Of a stretch of 64,000 bases of DNA, positions 23,905 through 35,013 are shown one piece after another (within the stretch, counting starts at the first letter, position 1; each line of letters starts with the position of its first letter). The notes beneath the pieces were generated by a model. That model saw only the letters and a program-made list of their open reading frames with translations. It ran no database searches and had not been told where the DNA came from. The DNA is from Stomoxys calcitrans (lineage: Eukaryota > Arthropoda > Insecta > Diptera > Muscidae), in contig NC_081552.1 of assembly GCF_963082655.1 (NCBI RefSeq), positions 186,939,409-187,003,408 of the forward strand, given 5' to 3'. Made by a program: the position numbers and the translations under genes.

Positions 23905-26727
23905 ATGATTAATGATAATCTTGGACCCATAATCAACAAAAACGAGATTGGTAATTTAAACTTAAATCCAGCTCATTTTAATGCAATACACTTAAACGCA
24001 CAAAGCATAGCCCCAAGATCGAACTCAACTAAACTAGAAGAGATACGTAGTCTATTTGAAGATAAAATCTTTCAAGTCATCGGTGTATCGGAGACATGGC
24101 TGAATGCTTCAATTTCAGATGCAGCTGTTCACATAGATGGATATCGTGTTTATAGAAGTGATAGGTTGGTACAAAGAGGAGGAGGTGTCTGTGTATATGT
24201 TAACAACGCGCTTAAATCAAGAGTAGTGTATGAGATTATGGATGAAGGTATATCTGAGGGTATATTTGTTGAAATTGGAGGTACTGGCGAATCTAAAATA
24301 TTAGTTGGTGTTCTGTATTTGCCTCATGGTGGAATTGATAGTTGTGAAACATTGTTGGCAGAGTACACAGCTAGGTATGAAAGGGTGGTAATTATGGGTG
24401 ACTTCAACGTAAATTTGTTTGAGAATGGTATTCGAATGAGAGAATTGTGTAGTAGAATGGGACTAGATATCATACACAATGTATCACCTACACATTTCAG
24501 CATAGGCTCCCAAAGATGTTCTCTATTGGACTATTATCTACTGTCAAATTCAAGTTTAATTGAAAAGAGTATGCAGTTCCAATTTCCAGCCCTAAATTCC
24601 AACCATGCTTTGATTTGTTTATCTCTTAATATTCCAACCACCGCCGATACCGAGTCAAGATTCATTAGGGACTATAGCTCGTTTAATTTTGAAAATTGCG
24701 CTAGAGATGTGAATATGATGGATCTGAGTGGAATGTATAGTACAACTGATGTAAATTATCAGACTGTCTTTATGAATGCGTTGGTATTGGAATTATATGA
24801 TAGGCATATCCCCCAGAAGCTGTATAAGAAGAAACAAACAGCTAACTGGATGAGGGCTTTCGAAATCCAAAGCGCACAAGAGCAAAGAGATTTGGCCTTT
24901 AGAGGTTTTTTGGAAGATAGAACCGAAGGACGTTGGCGTGTGTATTGTAAATACAGGAATAGAGCCAAACGTATAATACGGAAACGTAGAGGCATATTTT
25001 TTACCGAATTATTTCAATCTACTACGCAGTCCCAAACATGGAAACAACTTAAGAACTTAGGTGCGAACGGCAATAGTTCACGTAATCTTGCTGATAATGA
25101 TGTGGACGTTGAGGGATGTAATATTCACTTTTTGTTACCGCCACCTAGTGGTGCCCCAAGGTTAATGCATGTTAATTATAGTGGTGAGAGGCCGCTAAAT
25201 GAATTTGATTTTCATCCAGTGGATGAGACAGATGTGTGGAATGCGTTGAATTCAATTAAATCTAACGCTGTTGGAGTTGATGGGGTTCCAATAAGATTTT
25301 TAAGATTGATATTTCCTCTCATTTCAAGATTAATTGTACACTTATTCAATAATATACTGATGACTTCCTCCTATCCAGATGCTTGGAAAATTGCAAGGGT
25401 AGTGCCCATACCAAAAATTAGCAGACCGACAACGCCAAGCGACTTTAGGCCCATTAGCATTCTACCGGTGTTCTCCAAGATCTTTGAGATTTTATTGAAT
25501 AGACAGATTGTTGCTAGTCAAACTGTAACAAGATTATTTTCAAATTTTCAATCTGGCTTTAAGAGACACTTTAGCACAACAACACTGATGGCAAGTTTAA
25601 TGGATGAAGTGAGAAGGAATATTGATAATAAATCTGTTTCGATCTTAGTAACTTTGGACTTGAGTAGAGCCTTTGAATCCGTCTGTCATGAACTCTTGTT
25701 GAACAAATTATTTTCAATTTTTTCCTTTTCCAAAACAGCTTGTTCGCTTATTGCATCATTTCTTTCCTCTCGTAGACAATTTGTACAAGCTGGTAATGCT
25801 TTGTCTTCAACAAGAGAAGTTGTCAGGGGGGTACCTCAAGGGTCAGTATTGGGACCTTTATTTTTTAGTATGTATGTCAATGATATATTCGATACTTTAC
25901 ATGGCGTTGTTGGACACATGTATGCCGACGATTTTCAATTGCTTGTGTCTGCAGGAAGAGATAATACTAGGGAACTGATAGCAAGACTTCAGACCACATT
26001 GAATAATATTGAGACTTGGTGTGCTGATAATTTTATAGTTCTAAATATATTAAAATCTAAGGCAATGGTTTTTAACTATAGTGGAAGTTATATTCCAGGT
26101 GTTGTAATAAGGAATGAAATGCTGGAATATGTCAGCTCGATAAAGACATTGGGTTTCTATATAGATAATAGACTAAGTTTCGATGTCCACATTAATAAGG
26201 TTTTGTCAAATTTAACTTTCGGTCTACGCAAACTTTACAGCATTAACGGATATATGCCACTAAAAATACGTAAGCTGTTAGCACGTTCTCTTCTGATGCC
26301 TTTGATATCTTATGGCATTGAAGTATATTCTGGAACAAGTGCTTCTAACATTATACGTTTAGAGAGATATTTTAACAGAGTTATCCGATATGTTTATGGG
26401 CTGCATGCGTACGATCATGTAACTCCATATGTTTTTGACTTTTTGGGCTGCACTTTCAGCAATTTTATAAAGCTACGTGTAATTATTATGTTTTATAAGG
26501 CAACAAAGCTTGGTTTTCCTACATATTTGACAACTCTTTTCTCTTTTGGACTTTCTTCAAGATCCCATTCTCTAATTTGTCCACGGTTTAATTCCTTAAT
26601 CATGCAACGTTCCTTTCAAGTACGAGTTTGTCGCATCTGGAATACTTTTTTACCATACTCTGAAAGACACTTTGAACTTTCAATTTCTAACTTTAAAATG
26701 AAAATGCTAACTCTTTTATCGTCTTGA
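23905..26727 (+). CDS. LINE ORF2 protein: AP endonuclease plus reverse transcriptase, intact
   Basis: Uninterrupted 940-residue frame from ATG to TGA. Residues about 25-240 form an APE-type endonuclease: LNAQS (N31), SETW (E63), GGGVCVYVNN (about 92-101), MGDFNVN (D166, N168), LLDYYLL (D209) and NSNHALI (H234). The reverse transcriptase covers about 450-760: VPIPK, DFRPISILPVFSKIFE (513-528), motif A LDLSRAF (D585), RGVPQGSVLGPL (641-652) and the YADD box (673-676). There is no RNase H domain and no obvious C-terminal zinc knuckle. The endonuclease nicks target DNA and the RT copies the element RNA at the nick. The intact frame with all catalytic residues suggests the source copy was recently active. 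Confidence 0.9.
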   Translation: MINDNLGPIINKNEIGNLNLNPAHFNAIHLNAQSIAPRSNSTKLEEIRSLFEDKIFQVIGVSETWLNASISDAAVHIDGYRVYRSDRLVQRGGGVCVYVNNALKSRVVYEIMDEGISEGIFVEIGGTGESKILVGVLYLPHGGIDSCETLLAEYTARYERVVIMGDFNVNLFENGIRMRELCSRMGLDIIHNVSPTHFSIGSQRCSLLDYYLLSNSSLIEKSMQFQFPALNSNHALICLSLNIPTTADTESRFIRDYSSFNFENCARDVNMMDLSGMYSTTDVNYQTVFMNALVLELYDRHIPQKLYKKKQTANWMRAFEIQSAQEQRDLAFRGFLEDRTEGRWRVYCKYRNRAKRIIRKRRGIFFTELFQSTTQSQTWKQLKNLGANGNSSRNLADNDVDVEGCNIHFLLPPPSGAPRLMHVNYSGERPLNEFDFHPVDETDVWNALNSIKSNAVGVDGVPIRFLRLIFPLISRLIVHLFNNILMTSSYPDAWKIARVVPIPKISRPTTPSDFRPISILPVFSKIFEILLNRQIVASQTVTRLFSNFQSGFKRHFSTTTLMASLMDEVRRNIDNKSVSILVTLDLSRAFESVCHELLLNKLFSIFSFSKTACSLIASFLSSRRQFVQAGNALSSTREVVRGVPQGSVLGPLFFSMYVNDIFDTLHGVVGHMYADDFQLLVSAGRDNTRELIARLQTTLNNIETWCADNFIVLNILKSKAMVFNYSGSYIPGVVIRNEMLEYVSSIKTLGFYIDNRLSFDVHINKVLSNLTFGLRKLYSINGYMPLKIRKLLARSLLMPLISYGIEVYSGTSASNIIRLERYFNRVIRYVYGLHAYDHVTPYVFDFLGCTFSNFIKLRVIIMFYKATKLGFPTYLTTLFSFGLSSRSHSLICPRFNSLIMQRSFQVRVCRIWNTFLPYSERHFELSISNFKMKMLTLLSS

Positions 26728-27541
26728 CTGTTGATAATGGGTAAAGAATTAAGTGATATGTTTATGGGGGAAACAATCCAAATCCATGATAGAGTAGTAA
26801 AATATTTTTAATTTATATACGTTTGTAGATATAAGTATTTAGTTATATTGTGCCATTATATATTTCTTTGTAATCAATTTGGCCAAAATGGCTTTGAGAT
26901 TATTAATAAAGTGAATTGAATTGAATTGAATTGAATTGAATATGATATATGGGAGTCCACCTTACCCCCAAAAATACATGCATACCGGACATCTATACCG
27001 ACCATAGCAATATAAGGCTCAAATGAAAGGTATTTGGAGTAGAGTAGAAATATGATACCCTCATTGCGCAAAAGATCTGAAAGACCGTTTCAGCACCCCT
27101 TAACGGGAATTATTTCCTGACCATGCCTGTATAATGCTCAAAATTGAGTACTCAATGTGGACATCGCGGTGATTTTCCTATACATTCTCGACAAATCTTA
27201 CAATCAAAAGAGTTAAAATATGTGAAAATCAGTCTGCCATTTTTGAACGAAATGAAACATCTTTATGAAATTTGATATATATAGAGCGTCTAACAACGAT
27301 ATCCAAAATTTGAGTCTAGGCCACATTCGTGAACCCTCTGATAAAGTCATCCCCTACCAATTTTGTCTGCGTTGCAAAGTTTTCATTTGTGGCTTAATTT
27401 CTAAAATTTCGTTATTTGTTGGAAAGTGCTTCTCAAGCCCTATAAAACAGAAGCTTTTTTTGTGCCAATAGATCTTTGGCAAAAAAAGGATGTACTTTAT
27501 AGGGCTTGAGAAGCTGAGAGATATTCGACTGACATAATTAT

Positions 27542-28276
27542 TTTTATACCCTCCATCATAGGATGGGGGTATACTAATTTAGTCATTGTGATTGTAACAT
27601 CTCGAAATATGCGTCTGAGTCTGTTGATCGTCATTTAATTTTAAGTCGATCTAGCCATGTCCGTCCTTCTGTCTGTCGAAAGCAAATTGGTCAATAATTT
27701 GATATAGTTGCCATATAAACCGATCTTGGGTCTTGATCTTGAGCCTCTAGAGCGCGCAATTCTTATTCGATTTGGTTTGGAAATTTTGCATGAGGTGTTT
27801 TGTTATAACTTCCAATAACTTTGCTAAGTACGGCGCAAATCGGTACATAACCTGATATAGCTGCCATATAAACCGATCTGGGATCTTGACTTCTTGAGTC
27901 TCTAGAGGACACAATTCTCATCCGATTTGGCAGACATTTTGTGCAACGGTTTCTCTCATGACTTTCAACATACGTGTCTAATATGGTCTGAATCGATCAA
28001 TAGCTTGATACAGCTCCCACATAAACCTATCTCCCGATTTTGCTTCTTGAGCCCCTACAAGGCGAAATTCTTATCCGAATGAACTGAAATGTTACACTGA
28101 AATGTTATGGTCCGAATCAGACTATAACTTGATAAAGCTCCAATAGCATAACAGTTCATATTCAATATTCTTTGTTTGCCTAAAACGAGATACCGCTCAT
28201 AGAACTCGACAAATGCGATCCATGGTGGAGGGCATATAAGATTCATCCCGGCCGAACTTAGCACGCTCTTACATGT
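27542..28276 (+). mobile_element. Old family A element (haplotype B)
   Basis: Counterpart of 13999-14733. The tail hairpin is altered to TTCATCCCGGCCGAA in this copy. Confidence 0.75.
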
Positions 28277-28472
28277 TTGATATTCTTCCGAGTATGACCT
28301 CGTATTTTGTGAGTTATGAAGACATTTGTGAACATATTTTTAATCGAAATATTGATTTAGATAGCTTAAAAAATTTGCAATTATATTGGGCCAAAAGTTC
28401 CCGGGTCTTCTGGGGAAATTTTAAAGGGATAATGTTTATAATCACATGGCGTTTTATTCAATGCCTATTTAC

Positions 28473-28600
28473 CTCTTCATGGTGATACCAAAATATGTAG
28501 GCTGGAGGCTCCAGACTGAATTTTACGGTACATGTTAGATTGATGGTACTTCCTTTGTCCACATGAAAATCGGGTCCGCCTTGAATGGTTGCCGTTGGCA
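28473..28600 (-). CDS. dpr6: dpr-family Ig protein, exon opening Ig domain 2 (copy 2)
   Basis: Exact second copy of the exon at 14930-15057, offset by 13543 bases, with the same acceptor (TTTCTAG) and donor (GTAAAT) and the same 42 codons plus two split-codon bases. It sits in the duplicated block 26938-31157. The flanks are about 99.8% alike by eye and the block is separated from copy 1 by an assembly gap. Most likely this is the other allele of the same exon rather than a real second exon. If it were real, it and copy 1 would have to be mutually exclusive because joint inclusion shifts the frame. The sequence gives no way to choose which copy belongs in the reference gene model. Confidence 0.75.
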
Positions 28601-29427
28601 CTAGAAATGTAGAAATTATTTTAAACAAAGTAAATTTAATTTTTTTTTATGAAGATTAGTAATAAGCAACTAAAATTATGCAAAGTTCGGCAGTGCCGAA
28701 TTTTGGGCACACACCACGATGTGTTCTGGTAAAATTCGCGACCCCACTGACACTTGAGGCCATGAGTTTTATATAAAAATCGTTCCATTCAGTTAAATAT
28801 CTTTCATTTAATACCTATAGTGTCCCTATCGATAAAATATAAAAATGTAAAAAAATAGAAAGGGTACCAAATAAATAGAAATTCTTTTCTTATATTGCAG
28901 TTAGTTAAATGCTGTTGTTTGACTGTGGCAACGAAAAAGCGTAGTTAATGCATCAGAAACAAAACAAAAACTGAATGCTGCCAGTAAAGCGATGTAAATC
29001 TATTCATGTTGCGTTGTCTTCTTTTCATTGCTTTATATGCTAGCTATGTAAGTCAAGTTAAGTCATACGTGTCGGATATGGTTGCAATCAGTCTATATTT
29101 GAACATAGCTGTCATATATAGCGATCATCCTATATAAATTTATGAGCCCATAAAAGGCGTATTTATCAAATGATTTTGCTTAAATTTGGCACAAGGACCT
29201 GTTCTAAGCATTTCAGTATCCACGCCGAGTGTGGCCGAACTCCCAATATAAGGTCTTTACCATAAACAGTGTATCAATTTACGATTAACGATTACTAATG
29301 TATGCTCTTGTTTCCACATAAGACCGATGGGCCCTAGATGGGTTAATGAACCTTAATCGAGCGATCGGTCATTGGGACGGCCTATATGTAGGCCACCAAA
29401 CGGTCTGTATGAAAGCCAACGTAGGGC

Positions 29428-29874
29428 AAATTTTCAGCGGTGGTTATCCCCTCCTGACCCTGGCGACATTTGTGGTGCACTGTATGACATGTAAAAACTT
29501 TTCCTCAAAATGTTATCGCACTGCGGCACGCCGCACAGTAGCAGAAAATCCGAAAAAAACTATTGTTCAAAATATACCGTGTGAGAACGGGTAGTGACAT
29601 CTCTTTGAAATTTGAAATGGTTAGAGCCGAAGTGATGTCGTTTGTGCAAAATTTAAGGATTAAGGATTAAAGTTGTCTGGGCGCCTCTTGAGAGTTTAAT
29701 TTTTATTTGTTGACATTTTGGCTGACATTGGCTTTGTGTTTTGCAATTTACGAAAGAATTTGTGGTTCGGCTCTAACCATTTAACATTTCAAAGAGATAT
29801 CTCAACCCGTTCTCACATGGTATATTTGTTACTAGTTTTTCGGTTTTCTCCCACTGTGCGCCGCTCGGACTATA
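29428..29874 (+). mobile_element. tRNA-derived SINE, 5' truncated, split by Transib-like MITE (haplotype B)
   Basis: Counterpart of 15885-16331 in the second block, with the same nesting and breakpoints. Confidence 0.72.
29534..29858. mobile_element. Transib-like MITE, copy in haplotype B
   Basis: Same element as 15991-16315 at the corresponding position of the second block, with the same CGCCG flanks and only scattered differences. Confidence 0.72.
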
Positions 29875-31143
29875 ACAAGTAAAAACGTTTTAAGTTCGGT
29901 CGTGTCGGACTTTGGATACCCACCACCATGGATATATTAGTTTTATTATAACTACACTACCATATCCATAATTATATTTAAACAGGGGCTGGTCTGGTCT
30001 GGGAAATAAATCCGCCTTCAATGGAATTAAATTAAATATAAATTAGAAAGTCGGTCTATATGACAGCTATACCTAACTATCGTCCGATATGAAATATGAT
30101 GCAAGGCTTAATACAAGTCACTGTGTCAAATTCCAAAAAAATCGGATAATAAATTCGTCTTTTATGGAATTTAGATACTATGTTTGTGGACCAGCTATAT
30201 CTAAATTTAATCCGACCTCAACCATGTTTGGGTCGGATGTCGGAAGTCTAAATACCACTCGCTGTTTCAAGTTGCAGAAAAATCGGATGTCAAATGCAGC
30301 TTTTTTGGGCTTCAGACTCTTAATCGGCAGAACGAACCATATGGCAGCTATATCTAAATATAGTCCGATCTGAACCATATTCAGGTCGGAGGTCGAGAGG
30401 CTTATAACAACTCAGTATTTCAAATTTCAGCTAATTTTGGAAAATATATGCAGCTCTTACGGGCTACAGACCCTTAACCGGCAGATCAGTCAACATGGCA
30501 GCTATATCTAAATATAGTCCGAACTGAATCATATTTTAGTCGAAAATCGGGAAGCTTAAAACAACTCACGGTTTCAAATTTCAGCGATTTGGTTAATAAA
30601 TACAGCTTTTATTGGTTTCAGACCCTTAATCGACAGATCGGTCTATATAGTAGCTATATCCAAATATAGTCGGATTTTGCCCGTTCAATAACTTAACATG
30701 CGTGCAGCAAAAATATGTATTTATGCCGAATTTCAGCTCAATAAATCAACTTTTCAAGGCTGTAGTGAGATGACAACAGACGGACAGACACACGGGCATA
30801 GTAAAATCGCCTTAGTGTTTAAAATATATACATATCCAGGGTGGCGAATTTCCAACGTTTTGACCGACCGGACTTAATGCCTTTTTATACCAACCACCAA
30901 AGAATGGGGTATATTCATTATACCCTACACCACTACTGTGGTACAGGGTATTATAACTTGCATTTGCTTGTAACACCCAAAAGGAAGAGAGATAGGCCCA
31001 TTGATAAGTATACCGACCGACTCAGAATCACTTTCTGATTCGTTTAAGCTATGTCCGTCTGTCTGTCCGTCCCTCTGCCCATGTTAATTTGTGCACAAAC
31101 TACAGGTCGCAATTTTCATCCAATCGTCTTCAATTTGGTACAG
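29875..31143 (-). mobile_element. Diverged family B-type element plus another DINE-like head (haplotype B)
   Basis: Counterpart of 16332-17600 in the second block, offset 13543. Confidence 0.68.
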
Positions 31144-31185
31144 GCATGTTTTTCGGCCTAGCGACGAAACCTATTGAAATTAAGA

Positions 31186-32516
31186 ACAAGTAAAAGCGTG
31201 CTAAGTTCGGCCGGGCCGAATCTTATATACCCTCCACCATGGATCGCATTTGTCGAGTTTTTTTCCCGGCATCTCTTCTTAGGCAAAAAAAGGATATAAG
31301 AAAATATTTGCCCTGTATTAGAGCGATATCAAGATATGGTCCGGTTTGGACCACAATTAAATTATATGTTGGAGACCTGTGTAAAATGTCAGCCAATTCG
31401 AATAAGAATTGCGCCCGTTGTGGGCTCAAGAAGTAAAATAGATAGATCGATTTATATGGGAGCTGTATCGGGCTATAGACAGATTCAGACCATCATAAAC
31501 ACATATGTTGATAGTCATGAGAGGATCTGTAGTACAAAATTTCAGGCAAATCGGATAATAATTGCGACATCTAGAGGCTCAAGAAGTCAAGATCCCAGAT
31601 CGGTTTATATGGCACCTATATCAGGTTATGAACCGACTTGTACTTTATTTGACATAGTTGTTGAAAGTAACAATAAAAAACGTCTTGCGAAATTTCAGCC
31701 AAATCGGATAGGAATTGCGCCCTCTAGAAGCTCAAGAAGTCAAGTCCTCACATCTGTTTATATGACAGCTATATCAGGTAATGAACGGATTTGAACCATA
31801 TTTGGCAAAGTTGTTGGATATCATAACAAAATACTACGTGCCAAAATTCATTCAAGTTGGATAAGAATTGCGCCCTCTAGAGGTTCAAAAAGTCAAGACC
31901 CAAGATCGATTTATATGACAGCTATATAAGGTTATAGACCGATTTGAACCATACTTTACACAACTGTTGGATATCGCAAAAAAACACGTCGTGCAAAATT
32001 TCATTCCAATCGGATATGAATTGCGCACTCTAGAGGCTCAAGAAGTCAAGACCCAAGATCGGTTTATATGACAGCTATATAAGGTTATGGACCGATTTGA
32101 ACCATACTCGGCACAGTTGTTGGATATCGTAACAAAACACGTCGTGCAAAATTTCATTCTAATCGGATAAGAATTGCGCACTCTAGAGGCTCAAGAAGTC
32201 AAGACCCAAGATCGGTTTATATGGCAGCTATATCAAAACATGGACCGATATGGCCCATTTACAATACCAACCGACCTACACTAATAAGAAGTATATGTGC
32301 AAAATTTCAAGCGGCTAGCTTTACTCCTTCAGAAGTTAGCGTGCTTTCGACAGACAGACGGACGGACGGAAAGACGGACGGACATGGCTAGATCGACATA
32401 AAATTTCACGACGATCAAGAATATATATACTTTATGGGGTCTCAGACGAATATTTCGAGTAGTTACAATCAGAATGACGAAATTAGTATACACCCCATCT
32501 TATGGTGGAGGGTATA
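31186..32516 (-). mobile_element. Older family A element, haplotype B allele, complete
   Basis: Tail ACAAGTAAAAGCGTG with hairpin at 31186, monomers, a short microsatellite at about 32353-32375, and a head ending GTATA at 32516. It provides the empty sites for the insertions at 17650 and 19732. Confidence 0.85.
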
Positions 32517-32920
32517 AAAATCGGTTAGAATTTGGATATAGCTCCAATATAAATGTTCGTCCGATTTACAGTAATAATGCAATGAAAAAGTCATTTGTTA
32601 ATTGATTCTCTCGAAACTTGGCAGGAATGATTATCTTATGACTCTCGACATTATTGGTAAATTTCATAGAAATCGGTTCAGATTTACATATAGGCCGATT
32701 TTCACCCCTAGAGCTATTGCAAGCGCATTTATTGACCAATCTTCCCAAAATTTTCTAAAACACCTTCCACGAAAATTGCCACAATATCTAAGAAGTTTGC
32801 TTGAAATCGGTTCAGATTTGAATATCGCACCCATATATATGTTTGTCCGATTTGCAGAAATAATGCCATTAAATTGTCATTAATTAACCGGTTCTCTCGA
32901 ATTTGGCAGGAAGAACTTTT
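32517..32920. repeat. Diverged DINE-like tandem fragment
   Basis: Two to three loose units with GAAATCGGTTCAGATTT and TCTCTCGAA...TTGGCAGGAA. No coding signal despite a 93-codon open frame. Confidence 0.5.
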
Positions 32921-34367
32921 TATACCCTCCACCATAAGATGGGGGATATACTATTTTCGTCATTCTGTTTGTAACTACTCGAAATATTCGTCTGAGATGC
33001 CATAAAGTATATATATTCTTGATCGTCGTGAAATTTTATGTCGATCTAGCCATGTCCGTCCGTCTGTCCGTCCGTCCGTCCGTCTGTCTGTCGAAAGCAC
33101 GCTAACTTCCGAAGGAGTAAAGCTAGCCGCTTGAAATTTTGCACAAATACTTCTTATTAGTGTAGGTCGGTTGGTATTGCAAATTGGCCATATCGGTCCA
33201 TGTTTTGATATAGCTGCCATATAAACCGATCTTGGGTCTTGACTTGTTGAGTCTCTAGAGTGCGCAATTCTTATCCGATTGGAATGAAGTTTTGCACGAC
33301 GTGTTTTGTTATGATATCCAACAACCTTGCCGAGTATGAATCAAATAGGTCGATGTTTTGATATAGCTGCCATATAAACCGATCTTGGGTCTTGACTTCT
33401 TGAGCCTCTAGAGTGCGCAATTCTTATCCTATTGGAATGAAATTTTGCACGACGTGTTTTGTTATGATATCCAATAAATGTGCTATGTATAGTTCAAATC
33501 GGTCCATAACCTGATATAGCTGCCATATAAACCGATCGTGGGTCTTGACTTCTTGAGCCTCTAGAGTGCGCAATTCTTAACCTATTGGAATGAAATTTTG
33601 CACGACGTGTTTTGTTATGATAGCCAATAAATGTGCTAAGTATGGTTCAAATCGGTCCATAACCTGATATAGCTGCCATATAAACCGATCTTGGGTCTTG
33701 ACTTCTTGAGCCTCTAGAGTGCGCAATTCTTATCCGATTGGAATGAAATTTTGCACGACGTATTTTGTTATGACATCCAACAACTGTGCCAAGTATAGTT
33801 CAAATCGGTCCATAACCTGATATAGCTGCCATATCAACCGATCTTGGGTCTTGACTTCTTGAGCCTCTAGAGTGCGCAAATTCTTATCCGATTGGAATGA
33901 AATTTTGCACGACGTGTTTTGTTATGATATCCAATAAATATGCCTAGTATGGTTCAAATCGGTCCATAACCTGATATAGCTGTCATATAAACCGATCTTG
34001 GGTCTTGACTTCTGAGCCTCTAGAGTGCGCAATTCTTATCCGATTTTGCTGAAATTTTGTACGACGGATGACCATCATCATACGTGTTTATTATGATCTG
34101 AATCGGTCTATAGCCTGATACAGCTCCCATATAAATCGATCTCTCTATTTTACTTCTTGAGCCCCCAAAGGGCGCAATTCTTATTCGAATTGGCTGACAT
34201 TTTACACAGGTCTCCAACATGTAATAATATAATAATAGCAGAGCAAATCTTTTCTTATATCCTTTTTTGCCTAAGAAGAGATGCCGGGAGAAGAACTCGG
34301 CAAATGCGATCCATGGTGGAGGGTATGTAAGATTCGGCCCGGCCGAACTTAGCGCGCTCTTACTTGT
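32921..34367 (+). mobile_element. Family A element, complete
   Basis: Head TATACCCTCCACCATAAGAT at 32921, GTCCGTC microsatellite at 33057-33091, about six monomers, hairpin TTCGGCCCGGCCGAA and ACTTGT end. Confidence 0.82.
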
Positions 34368-34369
34368 TA

Positions 34370-34447
34370 AGATAGGGTCGGAAATGGATATTTCGGTGTG
34401 TTGCAAACGGAATGACAAAATGAATATACCCCCATCCTTCGGTGGGG
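34370..34447 (-). repeat. Family B head fragment
   Basis: Contains GGATATTTCGGTGTGTTGCA and ATACCCCCATCCTTCGGTGG, the family B head, without its monomers. Confidence 0.65.
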
Positions 34448-35013
34448 ACCGATTTAAACCATACTTAGCGTAGTTGTTGAAAGTGATACGAAACACTACG
34501 TGCACAATTTCAAAAAAATCGGATAAGAATTGCGCCCTCTAGAGGCTCAACAAAGTCAAGATCCAAGATCGGTTTATATGACAGCTATACCAGATTATGA
34601 ACCGATTTGAACTATACTTGGCACAGTTGTTGGATATCATAACAAAACACGTCGTACAAAATTTCATCCAATCGGATAAGAATTGCGCCTTCTAGAGGCT
34701 CAAGAAGTCAAGACCCAAGACCGGTTTATATGGCAGCTTTATCAAAACATGGACCGATATGGCCCATTTACAATACCAACCCGACCAACACTAATAAGAA
34801 CTACTTGTGCAAAATTTCGAGCGGCTAGCTTCACTCCTTCGGAAGTTAGCGTGCTTTCGACAGACAGACGGACGGACATGGATAGATCGACATAAAATGT
34901 CGCGACGATCAAGAATATATATACTTTATGGGTCTCAGACGAATATTTTGAGTAGTTACAAACGGAATGACGAAATTAGTATACCCCCCCCCCATCCTAC
35001 GGTGGAGGGTATA
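34448..35013 (-). mobile_element. Family A element, tail truncated
   Basis: Two to three monomers, a microsatellite of only a few units near 34863-34875 and a head ending GTATA at 35013. Confidence 0.75.

Larger units (their letters stand above)
22174..26940 (+). mobile_element. CR1-group non-LTR retrotransposon (LINE), 5' truncated by assembly gap
   Basis: The element enters at the end of the N gap inside ORF1. It carries ORF1 to 23071, a spacer, an intact 940-residue ORF2 at 23905-26727, a short 3' UTR with AATAAA-like sequence near 26903, and a tail of about four to five GAATT/ATTGA units at 26912-26940 instead of poly(A). Such short tandem tails are known in CR1/L2/Rex-type and related LINEs. 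The tail abuts sequence that is continuous at 13394 in the other block copy, so the element looks like a recent insertion absent from one haplotype. The 5' end and its target-site duplication are lost in the gap. Exact clade is not determined. Confidence 0.85.
26938..31157. repeat. Duplicated 4.2-kb block, copy 2 (haplotype B)
   Basis: Second copy, offset 13543-13544. Its left edge is exactly the end of the LINE tail and its right edge falls at the base where copy 1 has a roughly 90-base deletion. It carries the same nested elements and the identical dpr exon. Confidence 0.95.

Noticed and set aside
32602..32883. 93-codon frame
   Set aside because: Lies in a decayed DINE-like tandem fragment and shows no domain.
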